Source of the DNA: Prochlorococcus sp. AG-347-L17
GTDB taxonomy: Bacteria; Cyanobacteriota; Cyanobacteriia; PCC-6307; Cyanobiaceae
Assembly (NCBI GenBank): GCA_003278925.1
Contig: QCCN01000006.1
Span: 42,081 to 106,080 of the forward strand
Reading direction: 5' to 3'
Length of the DNA stretch: 64,000 nt
Part shown: in pieces, positions 63,419 through 64,000 of the stretch
How positions within the stretch are numbered: the first letter of the stretch is position 1
How the letters are laid out: the number at the start of each line of letters is the position of its first letter
Notes under the pieces: generated by a model
What the model was told of the DNA's origin: nothing
What the model saw: only the letters and a program-made list of their open reading frames with translations
Database searches by the model: none
Made by a program: the position numbers and the translations under genes

Positions 63419-64000
63419 TGAAAAAATTTTTTGATTTGGATGGAACACTCGTTTGGTCAGCAGAATATATTAAAATTTCATATCTAGATGCTTACAAAAG
63501 AAGTGGTTTAAATATTTCTAATTACACGAAAAATATATCTAAACTTTACTCTCTTAGTTTAAAAAATTATTTAAAAATTCTAGATGTTGATGAAAAATTA
63601 ATAAATGATTATTCCTCAATTCTAAGTAAAATCAAAAATAGATCCTTTTCAAAATTCTCAAATCTTCTAATCCCAAATTATGAACTAATAAATGAATTAC
63701 AAAGTGATAAATCATCATCTTATATAGTCTCAAATGCAAGTTTTAAAACTGCATTAAACTATTTAAAATTTTTTAAAATTAATTTTCCCGAAAAACAAAT
63801 ATATACAAGAGAAAAATTAATGGAAACAAAGCCGAGTAAATTAGCTTATCAAACCCTTATAAAGTTGTTTAAAAAAAATGAAGAATTTATTGTATATGAA
63901 GATTCAGAAGAAGGGATTATTAGTGCTAAGGAAGCAGGTATAACTAATATAATTAGAGTAAGATATGATGTTAATCTTGAAACTTGGGAAATGAAAGAAT
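63418..64000 (+). CDS. HAD-superfamily hydrolase (cut by the window end)
   Basis: Not in the ORF track because it has no stop inside the window. ATG at 63418 (TAATG with the upstream gene) and 194 codons are visible. HAD motifs are FDLDGT (5-10), IVSNAS, the Lys in METKPSKLAYQ, and EDSEEGIISAKEAG for motif 4. This fits the beta-phosphoglucomutase-like subfamily. It probably acts as a sugar-phosphate phosphatase or mutase in the same nucleotide-sugar pathway as the preceding gene. Confidence 0.88.
   Translation, partial: MKKFFDLDGTLVWSAEYIKISYLDAYKRSGLNISNYTKNISKLYSLSLKNYLKILDVDEKLINDYSSILSKIKNRSFSKFSNLLIPNYELINELQSDKSSSYIVSNASFKTALNYLKFFKINFPEKQIYTREKLMETKPSKLAYQTLIKLFKKNEEFIVYEDSEEGIISAKEAGITNIIRVRYDVNLETWEMKE

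Overview
The window looks like a chromosome segment of a high-light-adapted, streamlined marine Prochlorococcus. Base composition is very AT-rich (by eye, not computed), genes are tightly packed, and the order petM / alpha-beta hydrolase / ilvN / cyclophilin / ycf4 / psbD-psbC, a Pcb chlorophyll a/b antenna gene beside isiB, and a thioredoxin reductase-thioredoxin fusion all point to a picocyanobacterium. I cannot assign the ecotype or strain from sequence alone.

Layout. 0-12 kb: core redox, translation and photosystem genes (NTRC, infA, ycf39, petM, ilvN, ycf4, psbD, psbC, maf, cobQ, a small ferredoxin). 12-14.9 kb: a looser stretch with small ORFs, a rhomboid-like protease, orphan terminators, a candidate ncRNA and tRNA-Ser(CGA). 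14.9-24.2 kb: a neighbourhood rich in iron-related genes (IdiA/FutA ferric-binding protein, PiuC-type hydroxylase, a porin, an IsiA-like Pcb antenna and flavodoxin isiB) with glyQ and small conserved genes between them. 24.3-30.8 kb: SemiSWEET, an AEC carrier, a minus-strand envelope sugar module (EamA, GT4, GT39). 30.8-43.3 kb: housekeeping (sppA, aroH, rpmH-rnpA-PH-yidC, Ycf46-like AAA, serS, M50 protease, rpsN, pnp, cysQ, rsmI).

From tRNA-Arg(TCT) at 44.6 kb to the end of the window the content changes to a surface-polysaccharide island: O-antigen ligase, WcaJ-type initiating phosphosugar transferase, GT2, a full dTDP-L-rhamnose set (rmlA-C-D-B), a Wzt/Wzm ABC exporter, a 1044-residue protein that reads as RgpF-RgpF-WsaF-like, three large membrane proteins, and a tightly overlapping GT2 / nucleotidyltransferase / HAD operon cut by the window edge. 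Position and content resemble the hypervariable cell-surface islands of Prochlorococcus that have been linked to phage resistance. The simplest reading is a rhamnose-containing surface glycan made at the inner membrane and exported by the ABC transporter.

Most unusual observations: (1) genes whose conserved N-terminus lies upstream of any ATG/GTG/TTG, best shown by the cyclophilin-type lipoprotein at 5794-6450, where an ATA codon follows a good Shine-Dalgarno and overlaps the ycf4 stop; the AEC carrier and the O-antigen ligase show the same problem; (2) the fused rhamnosyltransferase-like protein next to rmlABCD and an ABC exporter; (3) a 14/19 match to the Fur box just upstream of the pcb gene beside isiB; (4) a pair of large membrane proteins sharing an HNEH motif; (5) a terminator-like hairpin in the porin leader.
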